A stretch of DNA of 64,000 nucleotides. Source: Neocallimastix lanati (nom. inval.). Its lineage: Eukaryota; Neocallimastigomycota; Neocallimastigomycetes; Neocallimastigales; Neocallimastigaceae. The notes under the pieces are model-generated. The model was not told the origin of the DNA and ran no database searches. It saw nothing but the letters and a program-made list of their open reading frames with translations. The stretch spans positions 171,501 through 235,500 of the forward strand of contig JACVTC010000084.1 of the NCBI GenBank assembly GCA_016946835.1, read 5' to 3'. Positions 26,806-37,647 of the stretch are shown here, in pieces (positions within the stretch are counted from its first letter, which is position 1; every line of letters begins with the position of its first letter). The position numbers and the translations under genes are program-made.

Positions 26806-27420
26806 TATTTTATTTTATTTTATTTTATTTTATTTTATTTTATTTTATTTTATTTTATTTTATTTTATTTTATTTTATTTTATTTTATTTTATTTTATTT
26901 TATTTTATTTTATTTTATTCAATCTGTACTTATATTTATGTTTCTACTATTTATTTTATTTTATTTTATTTCATTTCATTTTATTTTATTTTATTCAATC
27001 TGTACTTTATATTCAAATTTTTACTATTTATTTTATTTTATTTTATTTTATTTTATTTTATTTTATTTTATTTTATTTTATTTTATTTTATTTTATTTTA
27101 TTTTATTTTATTTTATTTTATTTTATTTTATTTTATTTTATTTTATTTTATTTTATTTTATTTTATTTTATTTTATTTTATTTATTTTATTTTATTTTAT
27201 TTTATTTTATTTTATTTTATTTTATTTTATTTTATTTTATTTTATTTTATTTTATTTTATTTTATTTTATTTTATTATTTATTTTATTTTATTTTATTTT
27301 ATTTTATTTTATTTTATTTTATTTTATTTTATTTTATTTTATTTTATTTTATTTTATTTTATTTTATTTTATTTTATTTTATTTTATTTTATTTTATTTT
27401 ATTTTATTTTATTATTACTT
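26806..27420. repeat. TTTTA pentamer satellite, left arm
   Basis: Runs of TTTTA are broken by two copies of the spacer motif read in the TTCAATCTGTAC orientation, at about 26920-26955 and 26994-27030. This is the reverse complement of the large array to the right of 27876, so the two arrays form inverted arms around a centre of about 450 bp. Confidence 0.95.
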
Positions 27421-27440
27421 TATTAATTTATTTATTTATT

Positions 27441-27620
27441 TATACATTTATTTTTTTTATATATAATTGTATTAAAATTTTTTATGGCGTTAGCAAAAAA
27501 TTTACAAGCCATTAAAAATAAATAGCGTATTGAAAATGGGGGTGTGTCATTTCGAAAATTTTTATTACATAAATTTGTATTTTGTTGTAGTGCATTTCGG
27601 AAAACATGGCGTATTATAAT
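27441..27620. repeat. MITE-like fragment between the satellite arms
   Basis: Positions 27441-27537 match 13382-13478. The following bases (GGGGGTGTGTCATTTCGAAA, then ATTTGTATTTTGTTGTA) match, in reverse complement, the right end of the repeat at 34494-34890. It looks like parts of foldback elements rather than a gene. Confidence 0.6.
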
Positions 27621-27875
27621 GTAATAAATAAATAAATGAATAAATAAATTATAAATGAATAAATAAATTTTTAAATAATAATAAAAATAATTAAGACAAA
27701 CGTTTATTATGACTAAAAAAACTTTTTTTAGAAAATTAAATAAAAATATATATATATATATAATTACTACATATATAAAATAATTATTATATTTTTTTTA
27801 TTTTATTTTAAATATTATTAATTATTATTAATACATTAATACCTTGTTTATATTATCAACAGAAAATACAGATTG

Positions 27876-28760
27876 AATAAAATAAAATAAAATGAAATGA
27901 AATGAAATAAAATGAATAGTAGAAACATAAATATAAGTACAGATTGAAAAAAATAAAATAAAATGAAATGAAATAAAATAAAATAAAATAAATAGTAGAA
28001 ACATAAATATAAGTACAGATTGAATAAAATAAAATAAAATGAAATAAAATAAAATAAAATAAAATAAAATAAAATAAAATAAATAGTAGAAACATAAATA
28101 TAAGTACAGATTGAATAAAATAAAATAAAATGAAATAAAATAAAATAAAATAAAATAAAATAAAATAAAATAAATAGTAGAAACATAAATATAAGTACAG
28201 ATTGAATAAAATAAAATAAAATGAAATGAAATAAAATAAAATAAAATAAATAGTAGAAACATAAATATAAGTACAGATTGAATAAAATAAAATAAAATGA
28301 AATAAAATAAAATAAAATAAAATAAAATAAAATAAATAGTAGAAACATAAATATAAGTACAGATTGAATAAAATAAAATAAAATGAAATAAAATAAAATA
28401 AAATAAAATAAAATAAAATAAATAGTAGAAACATAAATATAAGTACAGATTGAATAAAATAAAATAAAATGAAATGAAATAAAATAAAATAAAATAAATA
28501 GTAGAAACATAAATATAAGTACAGATTGAATAAAATAAAATAAAATGAAATAAAATAAAATAAAATAAAATAAAATAAAATAAAATAAAATAAAATAAAT
28601 AGTAGAAACATAAATATAAGTACAGATTGAATAAAATAAAATAAAATAAAATGAAATAAAATAAAATAAAATAAATAGTAGAAACATAAATATAAGTACA
28701 GATTGAATAAAATAAAATAAAATAAAATAAAATAAAATAAAATAAAATAAAATAAAATAA
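27876..28760. repeat. AAAAT composite satellite, variant 1
   Basis: About eleven units are present, each made of a spacer with TAGTAGAAACATAAATATAA, then GTACAGATTGAATAAAAT, then AAAAT pentamers with one or two AAATG variants at fixed places. Unit length varies only by pentamer number. Several consecutive units are near-identical. Confidence 0.95.
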
Positions 28761-29390
28761 GGTATCCTTAGAACTGAAATCCTTGAAATATCTAAAATTT
28801 ATATATTCGTCATCCTTAATTTTGTTAATGATACCTGTGTAGGTCCAGTTACTATTAGGGGTAACATTATTTTTAAATAGTAAATTTGAAATTGGGGATG
28901 AACTATCTACCCTTTTAATATAATCACATATTAACATTTGAATTCGATTATCAACAAATCTTATTCTCTCAATAAATTTTGCAATAGCTCCATTTTCTTT
29001 ATTTGAAATACGATATATAAAATTATCCTGGACATAATTATTTTTACTGAGATGATAATGAGACATAGGAATTGACAAAGAGTACATATCTGAAGGATCA
29101 AGCGGTGAATTAGGATTAACCGGTCCGATAATAACATTGTTTGACGCATTACCACTCTGATTTAAATTGTAATTGCTGCATTTTACAATGAAACGAAACA
29201 TACTTTTATTTTTTGGCAAGGGCTGAACTCCTTTAAAATTAATAGAACTAAGCATCTGATTAAAGGATATATCATCATTACAAGATTTAAGTATTTTTTT
29301 ATAATAATCAAAATGAGGATTATTTTTTTCATTGGATGAATTCACCATTTGCACCAATTGTTTCGTCGTTTTATAGAGATTCCCTTTCAT
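28761..29390 (-). CDS. Unrecognised coding island inside the satellite, about 210 aa
   Basis: I do not recognise this protein. From an ATG at 29390 the minus strand encodes about 210 residues of normal, complex composition (MKGNLYKTTKQLVQMVNSSN...), with several aromatic and charged blocks and no signal peptide or membrane segment. The frame has no stop before it enters the AAAAT satellite, which continues it as a Phe-Ile-Leu-Phe-Tyr polymer. Upstream of the ATG the satellite resumes within about 20 bp. Base composition is clearly less AT-rich than the surroundings. Either a gene fragment was caught when the satellite grew around it, or a gene lost its ends to satellite DNA. No stop codon, intron border or promoter of its own is seen, so it is probably not a complete working gene. 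Confidence 0.5.
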
Positions 29391-29410
29391 AATTATTAGA
29401 TAAATATACT

Positions 29411-31530
29411 TGAATAAAATAAAATAAAATAAAATAAAATAAAATAAAATAAAATAAAATAAAATAAAATAAAATAAAATAAAATAAAATAAAATAAAAT
29501 AAAATAAAATAAAATAAAATAAAATAAAATAAAATAAAATAAAATAAAATAAAATAAAATAAAATAAATAGTATAAATTTGAATATAAAGTACAGATTGA
29601 ATAAAATAAAATAAAATAAAATAAAATAAAATAAAATAAAATAAAATAAAATAAAATAAAATAAAATAAAATAAAATAAAATAAAATAAAATAAAATAAA
29701 ATAAAATAAAATAAAATAAAATAAAATAAAATAAAATAAAATAAAATAAAATAAAATAAAATAAAATAAAATAAAATAAAATAAAATAAAATAAAATAAA
29801 ATAAAATAAAATAAAATAAAATAAAATAAAATAAAATAAAATAAATAGTATAAATTTGAATATAAAGTACAGATTGAATAAAATAAAATAAAATAAAATA
29901 AAATAAAATAAAATAAAATAAAATAAAATAAAATAAAATAAAATAAAATAAAATAAAATAAAATAAAATAAAATAAAATAAAATAAAATAAAATAAAATA
30001 AAATAAAATAAAATAAAATAAAATAAAATAAAATAAAATAAAATAAAATAAAATAAAATAAAATAAAATAAAATAAAATAAAATAAAATAAAATAAAATA
30101 AAATAAATAGTATAAATTTGAATATAAAGTACAGATTGAATAAAATAAAATAAAATAAAATAAAATAAAATAAAATAAAATAAAATAAAATAAAATAAAA
30201 TAAAATAAAATAAAATAAAATAAAATAAAATAAAATAAAATAAAATAAATAGTATAAATTTGAATATAAAGTACAGATTGAATAAAATAAAATAAAATAA
30301 AATAAAATAAAATAAAATAAAATAAAATAAAATAAAATAAAATAAAATAAAATAAAATAAAATAAAATAAAATAAAATAAAATAAATAAATAAAATAAAA
30401 TAAAATAAAATAAAATAAAATAAAATAAAATAAAATAAATAGTATAAATTTGAATATAAAGTACAGATTGAATAAAATAAAATAAAATAAAATAAAATAA
30501 AATAAAATAAAATAAAATAAAATAAAATAAATAGTATAAATTTGAATATAAAGTACAGATTGAATAAAATAAAATAAAATAAAATAAAATAAAATAAAAT
30601 AAAATAAAATAAAATAAAATAAAATAAATAGTATAAATTTGAATATAAAGTACAGATTGAATAAAATAAAATAAAATAAAATAAAATAAAATAAAATAAA
30701 ATAAAATAAAATAAAATAAAATAAAATAAAATAAAATAAAATAAAATGAATAGTAGAAACATAAATATAAGTACAGATTGAATAAAATAAAATAAAATAA
30801 AATATTATAAAATAAAATAAAATAAAATAAAATAAAATAAAATAAAATGAATAGTAGAAACATAAATAAAATAAAATAAAATAAATAGTAGAAATTTGAA
30901 TATAAAGTACAGATTGAATAAAATAAAATAAAATAAAATAAAATAAAATAAAATAAAATAAAATAAAATAAAATAAAATAAAATAAAATAAAATAAAATA
31001 AAATAAAATAAAATAAAATAAAATAAAATAAAATAAAATAAAATAAAATAAAATAAAATAAAATAAAATAAATAGTATAAATTTGAATATAAAGTACAGA
31101 TTGAATAAAATAAAATAAAATAAAATAAAATAAAATAAAATAAAATAAAATAAAATAAAATAAAATAAAATAAATAGTATAAATTTGAATATAAAGTACA
31201 GATTGAATAAAATAAAATAAAATAAAATAAAATAAAATAAAATAAAATAAAATAAAATAAAATAAAATAAAATAAAATAAAATAAAATAAAATAAAATAA
31301 AATAAAATAAAATAAAATAAAATGAATAGTAGAAACATAAATATAAGTACAGATTGAATAAAATAAAATATTATAAAATAAAATAAAATAAAATAAAATA
31401 AAATAAAATAAAATAAAATGAATAGTAGAAACATAAATAAAATAAAATAAAATAAATAGTAGAAATTTGAACATAAAGTACAGATTGAATAAAATAAAAT
31501 AAAATAAAATAAAATAAAATAAAATAAAAA
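29411..31530. repeat. AAAAT composite satellite, variant 2
   Basis: About thirteen spacers occur, mostly TAGTATAAATTTGAATATAA followed by AGTACAGATTGAATAAAAT, separated by (AAAAT)n runs of up to about 250 bp. A few variant-1 spacers (AGTAGAAACATAAATA) appear near 30745, 30850, 31325 and 31425. The two variants share the CAGATTGAATAAAAT core. Confidence 0.95.
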
Positions 31531-32211
31531 AAAATATAATAATTATTTTATATATATAGGAATCTTATATATTTTAATTTTTTTTCATTTATTTTTCTAA
31601 AAAAAAAAATTTAGTTATAATAACGTTTGTCTTTTAATTATTATATTTTATTATAGTAAATAAAAAAATTTAAATGAAAAGTAAATAATTTTAATTATTT
31701 ATAATTCATATTTTCATAAACGATATATATATATATATTAATTTAAATGATATAAGAATTAAAAATTAAAACAATAAGAGTTGAATAATTGATCCTATTA
31801 AAATAATTAATTATTTGCATAGTAATATTTATAATGTTTGATCAATATGAATCAATTATTATTTTAATAAAATAATAAAAATCTTTTATTGAATTTATTA
31901 TTTTTAATAACATAATTAATTTTGAAAAGTATATTGATATTAATAAAATTTATAATAATATAATATTGATATTGATATTAATAAAATTTATAATTATATA
32001 ATATTGATATTGATATTAATAAAATTTATAATTATATAATATTGATATTGATATTAATAAAAATTTAATTAGTATCAAATAAATCGGATTTAGTTATAAA
32101 TTACTTAATAAAAATAACTAAAAGATAATTTCTATTAAGATTATTAAATAAACACAATAGGTAAATAAATTTTTATTTTTCTAGCATTTTTTTAAATTAA
32201 GATTATTTATT
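31531..32211. other. AT-rich intergenic region
   Basis: No gene is seen. It contains a 38-bp tandem repeat at 31940-32062 and otherwise A/T-rich low-complexity DNA between the satellite and the 3' end of the MULE transposase. Confidence 0.55.
31940..32062. repeat. Tandem repeat, 38 bp, about three copies
   Basis: A unit with ATTGATATTGATATTAATAA then AATTTATAATTATATAAT is repeated nearly perfectly. Confidence 0.8.
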
Positions 32212-33645
32212 TTAAATTAATATTTATATCGTTTAAATCAATTAAACATTCTTTCCATAATTTAACTAATTCATTTCTGTTGCATCCATTATAAAATAAA
32301 TTTATTTCCTTACTTTTGTAATTTTCAATTAAAATTTTTATTTCGTCAGTTGCACTAAATATTTTTTGCTTTTTTTTCCAATTTCCTTTAGTTCTCCTTT
32401 GATAATCATTATAAGATAAGTTTTCTTCTTCTTTTAATATATATATATTAATTTATAAAATAAAGGTTTATTTGGAAATATATTATTTAAGTAGCTATTA
32501 TAAGATTCTGATGCATTGTTTGTTAAATGCTCTATATTTTTATAATAATTCCAATTATTAACATTATACTTAAGTAAATAATTTTTATTAAAATATTCTA
32601 AAAATTGCAGAAAATTATTATACTTTTTTTTTTGACAAATTCTTTTTATTATAATATAAATATCAAATATATAGTTAGGGTTTATAAACGGTAAGTTCGA
32701 AATAGCTTTATAATAAATATATACATCATTATTATTCTTCACTTCATGATAACGTAATATATTTTTTTGTTTTTCTAATGATCTTTTGTAATGCCAAACA
32801 CAATATTTAATATTTATATTGGGAAAAACTTTTTTTGCGGCATTAGATATACCTTGTTCAAAATCACAATGAAAATTAATTGTAGTAATTAATGTATTAC
32901 TCCTAAATTTATTTGCATTTCTTTTTATTTCTTTAAATAATGTTTCATATGTAGATTTTTTTTAATTTTTTAATATAGAAATGGAAGTAGTGTAAAACAT
33001 ATTAAATTCCCCAACATAAGTTCTTGTTATAAATAACTGATAACTAAATTTCGGTGCTGCATAAAATGTACCGTCCGCAAATATATTTTTATGATAATTC
33101 GAAAATAAATATGCTTGGAATGGTGATTGAAAGATTATTAGATCAGTATTTTTAAATATCATAAAATTTTCATTTCTTTTCGTTTTATAATATTCTGATT
33201 CAATGGGAATATCATCAAAACTTTTTATGTTTGGAGGAAATTGTTTATTTATATTTCTTATTATTTGGGATCTAATTGTACTATATTCGGGACATATAAG
33301 TCCCATTTCTTGAGAAACGGCATTAAATATATGTTTAGGTTTTATATTCATAGGAATTGAATTTTTTTTAATTTCTTCCTTAATTTTATGCTTTGCTACT
33401 GATATAGACACATCAATTTCTTTTTCGAGATGGTTATGTAAACTTTCATATTTTAAAACCTCCTTTTTATCATTTAAAATAATTAAAGATTTACATTTAT
33501 TTAAAGTCTTATATTCAGTGCATCTATAAATTTTTGATTTATCTTTCCTTTGAAATGAAAAATTAAATTTGTGTTTTTTATTAATAATAATTTGTTTATT
33601 TCCTCGATTTGTTTCACTTATTTCAATTTCTATATTGTCTTCCAT
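32212..33645 (-). mobile_element. MULE (Mutator-like) DNA transposase, broken
   Basis: Residues 1-60 form a FLYWCH-type zinc finger (conserved Cys pair, then HNHLEKE). A MULE transposase core follows, with ADGTFYAAPKFSYQLF giving the first catalytic Asp, then FHCDFEQGISNAAKKVFP giving the second, then IKYCVWHYKRSL, the C-x2-H of the family. The C-terminal part includes NASESYN, a typical late MULE block with the expected Glu. One in-frame TAA lies near 32964. A shift of frame near the (AT)n run at about 32440 precedes the last 75 residues, which end at 32212. The protein as encoded is therefore interrupted twice and probably inactive, though the domains are well preserved, pointing to recent loss. 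It could not be joined to terminal inverted repeats of its own. Confidence 0.85.
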
Positions 33646-34112
33646 TAATAATTAAAATTTTTCAATAAAATATTTTAATAAATATACTTTTAAATGCTTT
33701 GAAACTTTTTTTTTTTTTTAATATTTAAAATAATAAACCTTTTTTTAATTAATTATATAATTATTTAAATAATTATTTAATCATTAATTATTTATTATTT
33801 CTTTATTTACTATTTTATTTATTTATTTTTATTTTTATTCTTTATTTTTTATTTTATTTTATTTTTTTTATTTTTTAATGCTTAAAAAATAAAATTTTAT
33901 ATATTTTTATTTTATTTTTTAATGTTTAAAAAAGAAGTTTTCTTATTTCTTATTTTTTTTTTTTTTTTATTTTTTAAGCATTAAAAAATAAAATGTTAAT
34001 TTATTTTTATTTTATTTATTTTTATTTTATTTTTCAATGTTTAAAAAAAAAGTTTTCTTATTTCTTATTTTTATTTTATTTTTTAAGCATTAAAAAATAA
34101 AATGTTTATTTA
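33646..34112. other. AT-rich region with short inverted duplications
   Basis: No gene is seen. TTTTTTAATGCTTAAAAAAT and its complement TTTTTAAGCATTAAAAAATA recur several times between 33870 and 34105 with TTCTTATTTCTTATTTTT in between. Confidence 0.5.
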
Positions 34113-34433
34113 GGGTGTGGGGCATTTCGCCAAATTGCATTTCGCCAGATTACATTTCGTCAATTTTTTTGAAAGCATGTGGCGTATTAAAAAAATGTGG
34201 CATTTCGCCAAATTGAAAATTATTAAATAAATAAATAAATAAATAAATAAAATTAAATATTATTAATATCACATAAAAACAATTTTAAAAAAAATATATT
34301 TTGAATTAATATTTATTTATTTATTCATTTATTTATATCAATACTCTACTTGTCGAAATGCAACATTTTAATACTACGCCACTTGGCGAAATGCAACCTG
34401 GCGAAATGCAATTTGGGGAAATGCAACTCTCCA
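34113..34433. mobile_element. Foldback MITE with 9-bp target duplication
   Basis: The left end reads GGGTGTGGGGCATTTCGCC and the right end, reverse complemented, TGGAGAGTTGCATTTCCCC. The arms then match closely for about 40 further bases. Each arm is built from repeats of a 14-15 bp word related to AATTGCATTTCGCCA. The 321-bp element is flanked by GTTTATTTA on both sides (34104-34112 and 34434-34442). A 9-bp duplication is typical of the Mutator superfamily, and a MULE transposase lies 470 bp to the left. It has no coding capacity. Confidence 0.8.
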
Positions 34434-34493
34434 GTTTATTTATTTTTTATTTTATTTTTCAATGTTAAATAGAAATACCTAACCTAATTATTA

Positions 34494-34890
34494 TTTATTG
34501 AAGTGTTGTATTTCGCCAAAAGTTGAATTTCGCCAAATTCTTGGTGGCTTATAAAATTTCGTCATAAAATATCACCACATTTATTATTCACGCCATATTG
34601 TGAATATATGGCCTTTTAAAAATTGTAGAAAAAAGCCACAAATTTATGATACAAATAGATATACGCCCCACGAAAGATTACGTGTTTGAAAATTTTTGAG
34701 AATTGTAATTTTATTTATTTAATTAATTAATTATTATTCATTAAATTTTTAATAAAATTAAGTGGCTTAAAATTAAAAATATTTAAGCCATACAACAAAA
34801 TACAAATTTTTGTAATAAAAATTTTCGAAATGCACACTCCCCATTGAAAATTTGTATTTTAAAAATTGACTAAATGCACCACATTCACAT
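34494..34890. repeat. Second element of the CATTTCG foldback family
   Basis: The left part carries GTATTTCGCCAAAAG and GAATTTCGCCAAATT, and the right part TTTTCGAAATGCACACTCCC. Its right end recurs in reverse complement near 27537-27590. Matching flanks (ATTGAA) are only 6 bp, so the ends are uncertain. It looks older than the copy at 34113. Confidence 0.5.
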
Positions 34891-34993
34891 TTCATTTTTC
34901 TTAATATATAAATTTACTAATTAGCCAATCAAATTATTTTAAAATCCATTCATTAATTTATTGTTAATATCTTAAAATTAATTAATTATATAA

Positions 34994-35175
34994 TACGAAA
35001 ACTTTGACCAAAAATTTTTTTCTCCATCGACCGTACTTTACAGGATCATGTATATAGTACGTTTCCCGTCTTTGTTTTCCAAACAAGACACATTTACTAA
35101 GTTGGAAGATGATATGTAGCACCGGTTCATAGCGGGAAGTGGTGATTAATGTTGTTTTTTTTAACGATATTTTTC
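34994..35175. repeat. Conserved 180-bp block, copy 1
   Basis: This is the most GC-rich stretch of the locus, containing AGGATCATGTATATAGTA, CAAACAAGACACATTTACTA and AGCACCGGTTCATAG. It is repeated at 38291-38470 and 48619-48798. This copy is the most diverged and has no LRR gene to its left, so it may mark a lost unit of the array. Confidence 0.85.
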
Positions 35176-35639
35176 ACTTTGAAGATCGTGCCTATCAAAT
35201 TTTCCATTGATACGGCAAGGACTTGGTTGCTTTCTGACAACTTTTGATAATAAAATTGAATTTAAAAATTTTATTAAATTATTTTTTTAATTAATGTGAT
35301 GTTAATATTAATTTTAATTATTATTATTAGTAATAATTGTTTTTGCTAATGTTTGTTTGTATTAATTGAATGATGATAAACAAATAATTAATTTTATATA
35401 ATAAAAATTATATATATATATTTTGGGGGGAGGGTTTTAATATTTATTAATTATTAAAATTTATAATGAAAATGGGTTTTTCCTTATTCCTTACAAAATG
35501 ATAACTTAACAAATATAAATACTTTTTTAGGCAACTTAAGAAGGTTTTTTCTTTAAATATATATGATTTTTTAAATAATTAAAAAAATTAGTTTATTAGT
35601 AATTCAACTCAATTCAATTCACTACAATTTATTATATGT

Positions 35640-35970
35640 ATTAAACTAAACAAAATAAAATAAAGCAAAATAAAATAAAATAAATAGTAGAAATATAAAG
35701 TACAGATTGAATAAAAAAAAATAAATAGAAAAATATTGAATATAAATAAAGTAGAGATTGAATAAAATAATATAATATAATATAATATAATATAATATAA
35801 TATAATATAATATAATATAATATAATATAATATAATATAATATAATATAATATAAAATAAAAATAAAATAAAATAAAATAAAATAAAATAAATAGTAGAA
35901 TATTAAATATAAAGTACAGATTAAATAAAATAAAATAAAATAAAATAATATAAAATAAAATAAAATTGAA
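35640..35970. repeat. Satellite patch related to the 26806-31530 array
   Basis: Three spacers of the GTACAGATTGAATAAAA or GTAGAGATTGAATAAAAT type are separated by AAAAT pentamers and, at 35765-35853, by an ATAAT pentamer run not seen in the main array. Confidence 0.9.
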
Positions 35971-36178
35971 ACTTTAAATAAAAAAATATACACATATATA
36001 TTAAATAAATTGTACTAAAATTATATTTAATTTACAAAAATGTATGAATAAGTTTAAAAAGATTTTATTATTTTAATAAAATAATAATAAAAATTTAAAA
36101 TTATAATAATTAAGCAAAGTAAAAAGTTCATTTTTAGATAATTTTTATAATATTTTATTTTTATTTTATTTTTTTAAG

Positions 36179-36218
36179 GAAAGAAAATTTTCTTTCATGA
36201 TTATACATTATAATGTAT
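36179..36218. repeat. Paired palindromes downstream of LRR gene 1
   Basis: GAAAGAAAATTTTCTTTC (36179-36196) and ATACATTATAATGTAT (36203-36218) are both perfect palindromes. The first is conserved exactly at the same place downstream of LRR genes 2 and 3; in those copies the second has one central change. Confidence 0.8.
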
Positions 36219-36573
36219 ATATTTATTATTGTATATTTATGTTATTTTATATTAATTATTTTTTAATTTTTTTTTTTTTTTTTTTTTTTTTTTGATTATT
36301 GTTATTATTTATTATTTAATGTATTTATTATTTACATAATATTTCTAATTTTTATTATGGCTTTTATTATATTTATTGATTATAGTTATAATGATATATA
36401 TATTTCAATACTTATATTATATATAAAATATTTATAATGAATATATTATTAAAAATATATTATATTTCTTATAAGATAATTTATAAATTTAATTATGAAA
36501 TAAATGATTATTATATATAGGAGTAATAGAAATTAATTATATATATGAATTTATTAAAGATTAATTAATAGAA

Positions 36574-37647
36574 TTAAAATATTAAATAAAGAACTAAAAA
36601 TGGTAAGTAGCTAATACTACGGATAAATAAGATTTTAGCATCAGAAGTAGCATCAGTTGAGCCATCATTAGCTGTAGTACCATTAGTAGCAGTTCCATTA
36701 ACAGCATTACCATTAGTAACACCATTTACTCCATTAATATTATTTTCACCATTGACAGCAGTAGAACCATTATCACCATTACCATTCTTAAGACTAACTT
36801 CCTTTCCATTAAATTTAGCTGTCTTTAAATTTGGAAGACTGTTAACAAATCCTGGAACTTCTTTAACTCCTTCCATTGTTAAATCAAGAGAAGTAAGATT
36901 CTTAAGATTCTTAAAGTTGTCAGTTTTGATATCTTCATCAAGTTCAATGGTTAATTTTTCAATATTAGAAGAAGTAATTGCATCGACTTCTTCTTGACTT
37001 GGTACAAATGAAGAAATAGTTAATTCTTTTAAATTCTTTAAATTATTAACTAAGCCTTTTAACTTAATACCGGATTTTCCATTAGTTTCTAAAGTTAACG
37101 ATGAAACTTTAAGACCATTTAATGGACTGAAATTTAATGATTCATCAACCGAAACATAGGCAAGCTTTATCTTTTCAAGATTTGATAAAGTAGATAAATT
37201 ATTGATATTTTCTTGAGTAAGTTTACCATAATTATAATCTCCAGCATCATAAGTTAATGATTTCAAAGATTTTAAATCCTTTAAAACATTTGGAGCAATT
37301 CCACCTCTGAAACTTTTAATATTTAATTCTTCTAAACTCTGTAAATTTGAAATTCCATTATTAAGAATAGCACAATCAGTTTGTTCTTCATTGAAATCAA
37401 ACTTTTTAATGGTATTGTAAGATAATATCTTTTTAATATCTTCATTTGTTAAAAGATTGTCATCATTGCTTAATTTTAATTCAGTTACTTCACCATTACT
37501 ATTGTTGTTACAAGCAACTAAAGAAGAAGCCTTATTACTTGTTAAGTAATCTTTAATTTCTTTACAGTTATCTTTAGCTGGTGCAGCATAAGCACTTGAG
37601 CATAAGTAAGTAAGAAGTAAACTCTTAACAATAACTTTAAATTGCAT
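36574..37647 (-). CDS. Secreted LRR protein with GPI-type tail, copy 1 (357 aa)
   Basis: The 357-residue frame starts with a signal peptide (MQFKVIVKSLLLTYLCSSAYA, likely cut after AYA). Next comes a Cys-containing cap (residues 25-50), then about seven degenerate leucine-rich repeats to about residue 280, such as LQSLEELNIKSF, LSNLEKIKLAYV, LKNLKELTISSF and LKNLTSLDLTME. An Asn/Gly/Thr-rich linker (residues 285-335) has VNG repeats and several NGT sequons, and the protein ends in a hydrophobic tail. Signal peptide, Asn/Thr-rich stalk and hydrophobic C-terminus together suggest a GPI-anchored surface or wall protein. The ligand is unknown. Two near-identical paralogues follow at 40677 and 51004. 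It differs from copy 3 mainly in conservative changes and a few in the linker. There is no intron. The start is the first ATG and places the signal peptide correctly. Confidence 0.9.
   Translation of the reverse strand: MQFKVIVKSLLLTYLCSSAYAAPAKDNCKEIKDYLTSNKASSLVACNNNSNGEVTELKLSNDDNLLTNEDIKKILSYNTIKKFDFNEEQTDCAILNNGISNLQSLEELNIKSFRGGIAPNVLKDLKSLKSLTYDAGDYNYGKLTQENINNLSTLSNLEKIKLAYVSVDESLNFSPLNGLKVSSLTLETNGKSGIKLKGLVNNLKNLKELTISSFVPSQEEVDAITSSNIEKLTIELDEDIKTDNFKNLKNLTSLDLTMEGVKEVPGFVNSLPNLKTAKFNGKEVSLKNGNGDNGSTAVNGENNINGVNGVTNGNAVNGTATNGTTANDGSTDATSDAKILFIRSISYLPFLVLYLIF

Larger units (their letters stand above)
35176..36573. other. Intergenic region downstream of LRR gene 1
   Basis: No gene is seen. 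It holds a CAGATTGAATAAAAT satellite patch (35640-35970, with an ATAAT pentamer expansion inside) and an 18-bp perfect palindrome at 36179. The stretch 36000-36573 is shared with the regions downstream of LRR genes 2 and 3. Confidence 0.55.

Noticed and set aside
26938-27426. 162-codon plus-strand frame in the left satellite arm
   Set aside because: Same artefact: a Phe-Ile-Leu-Phe-Tyr cycle from pentamers.
27828-31474. Very long minus-strand open frames rich in Phe, Ile, Leu and Tyr
   Set aside because: They are the automatic translation of the TTTTA satellite, which lacks stops in every frame. Only the 28761-29390 island has protein-like composition.
36752-36997. Plus-strand frames antisense to the LRR genes (also at 40738 and 51182)
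   Set aside because: They mirror the codon pattern of the real minus-strand genes and have no features of their own.
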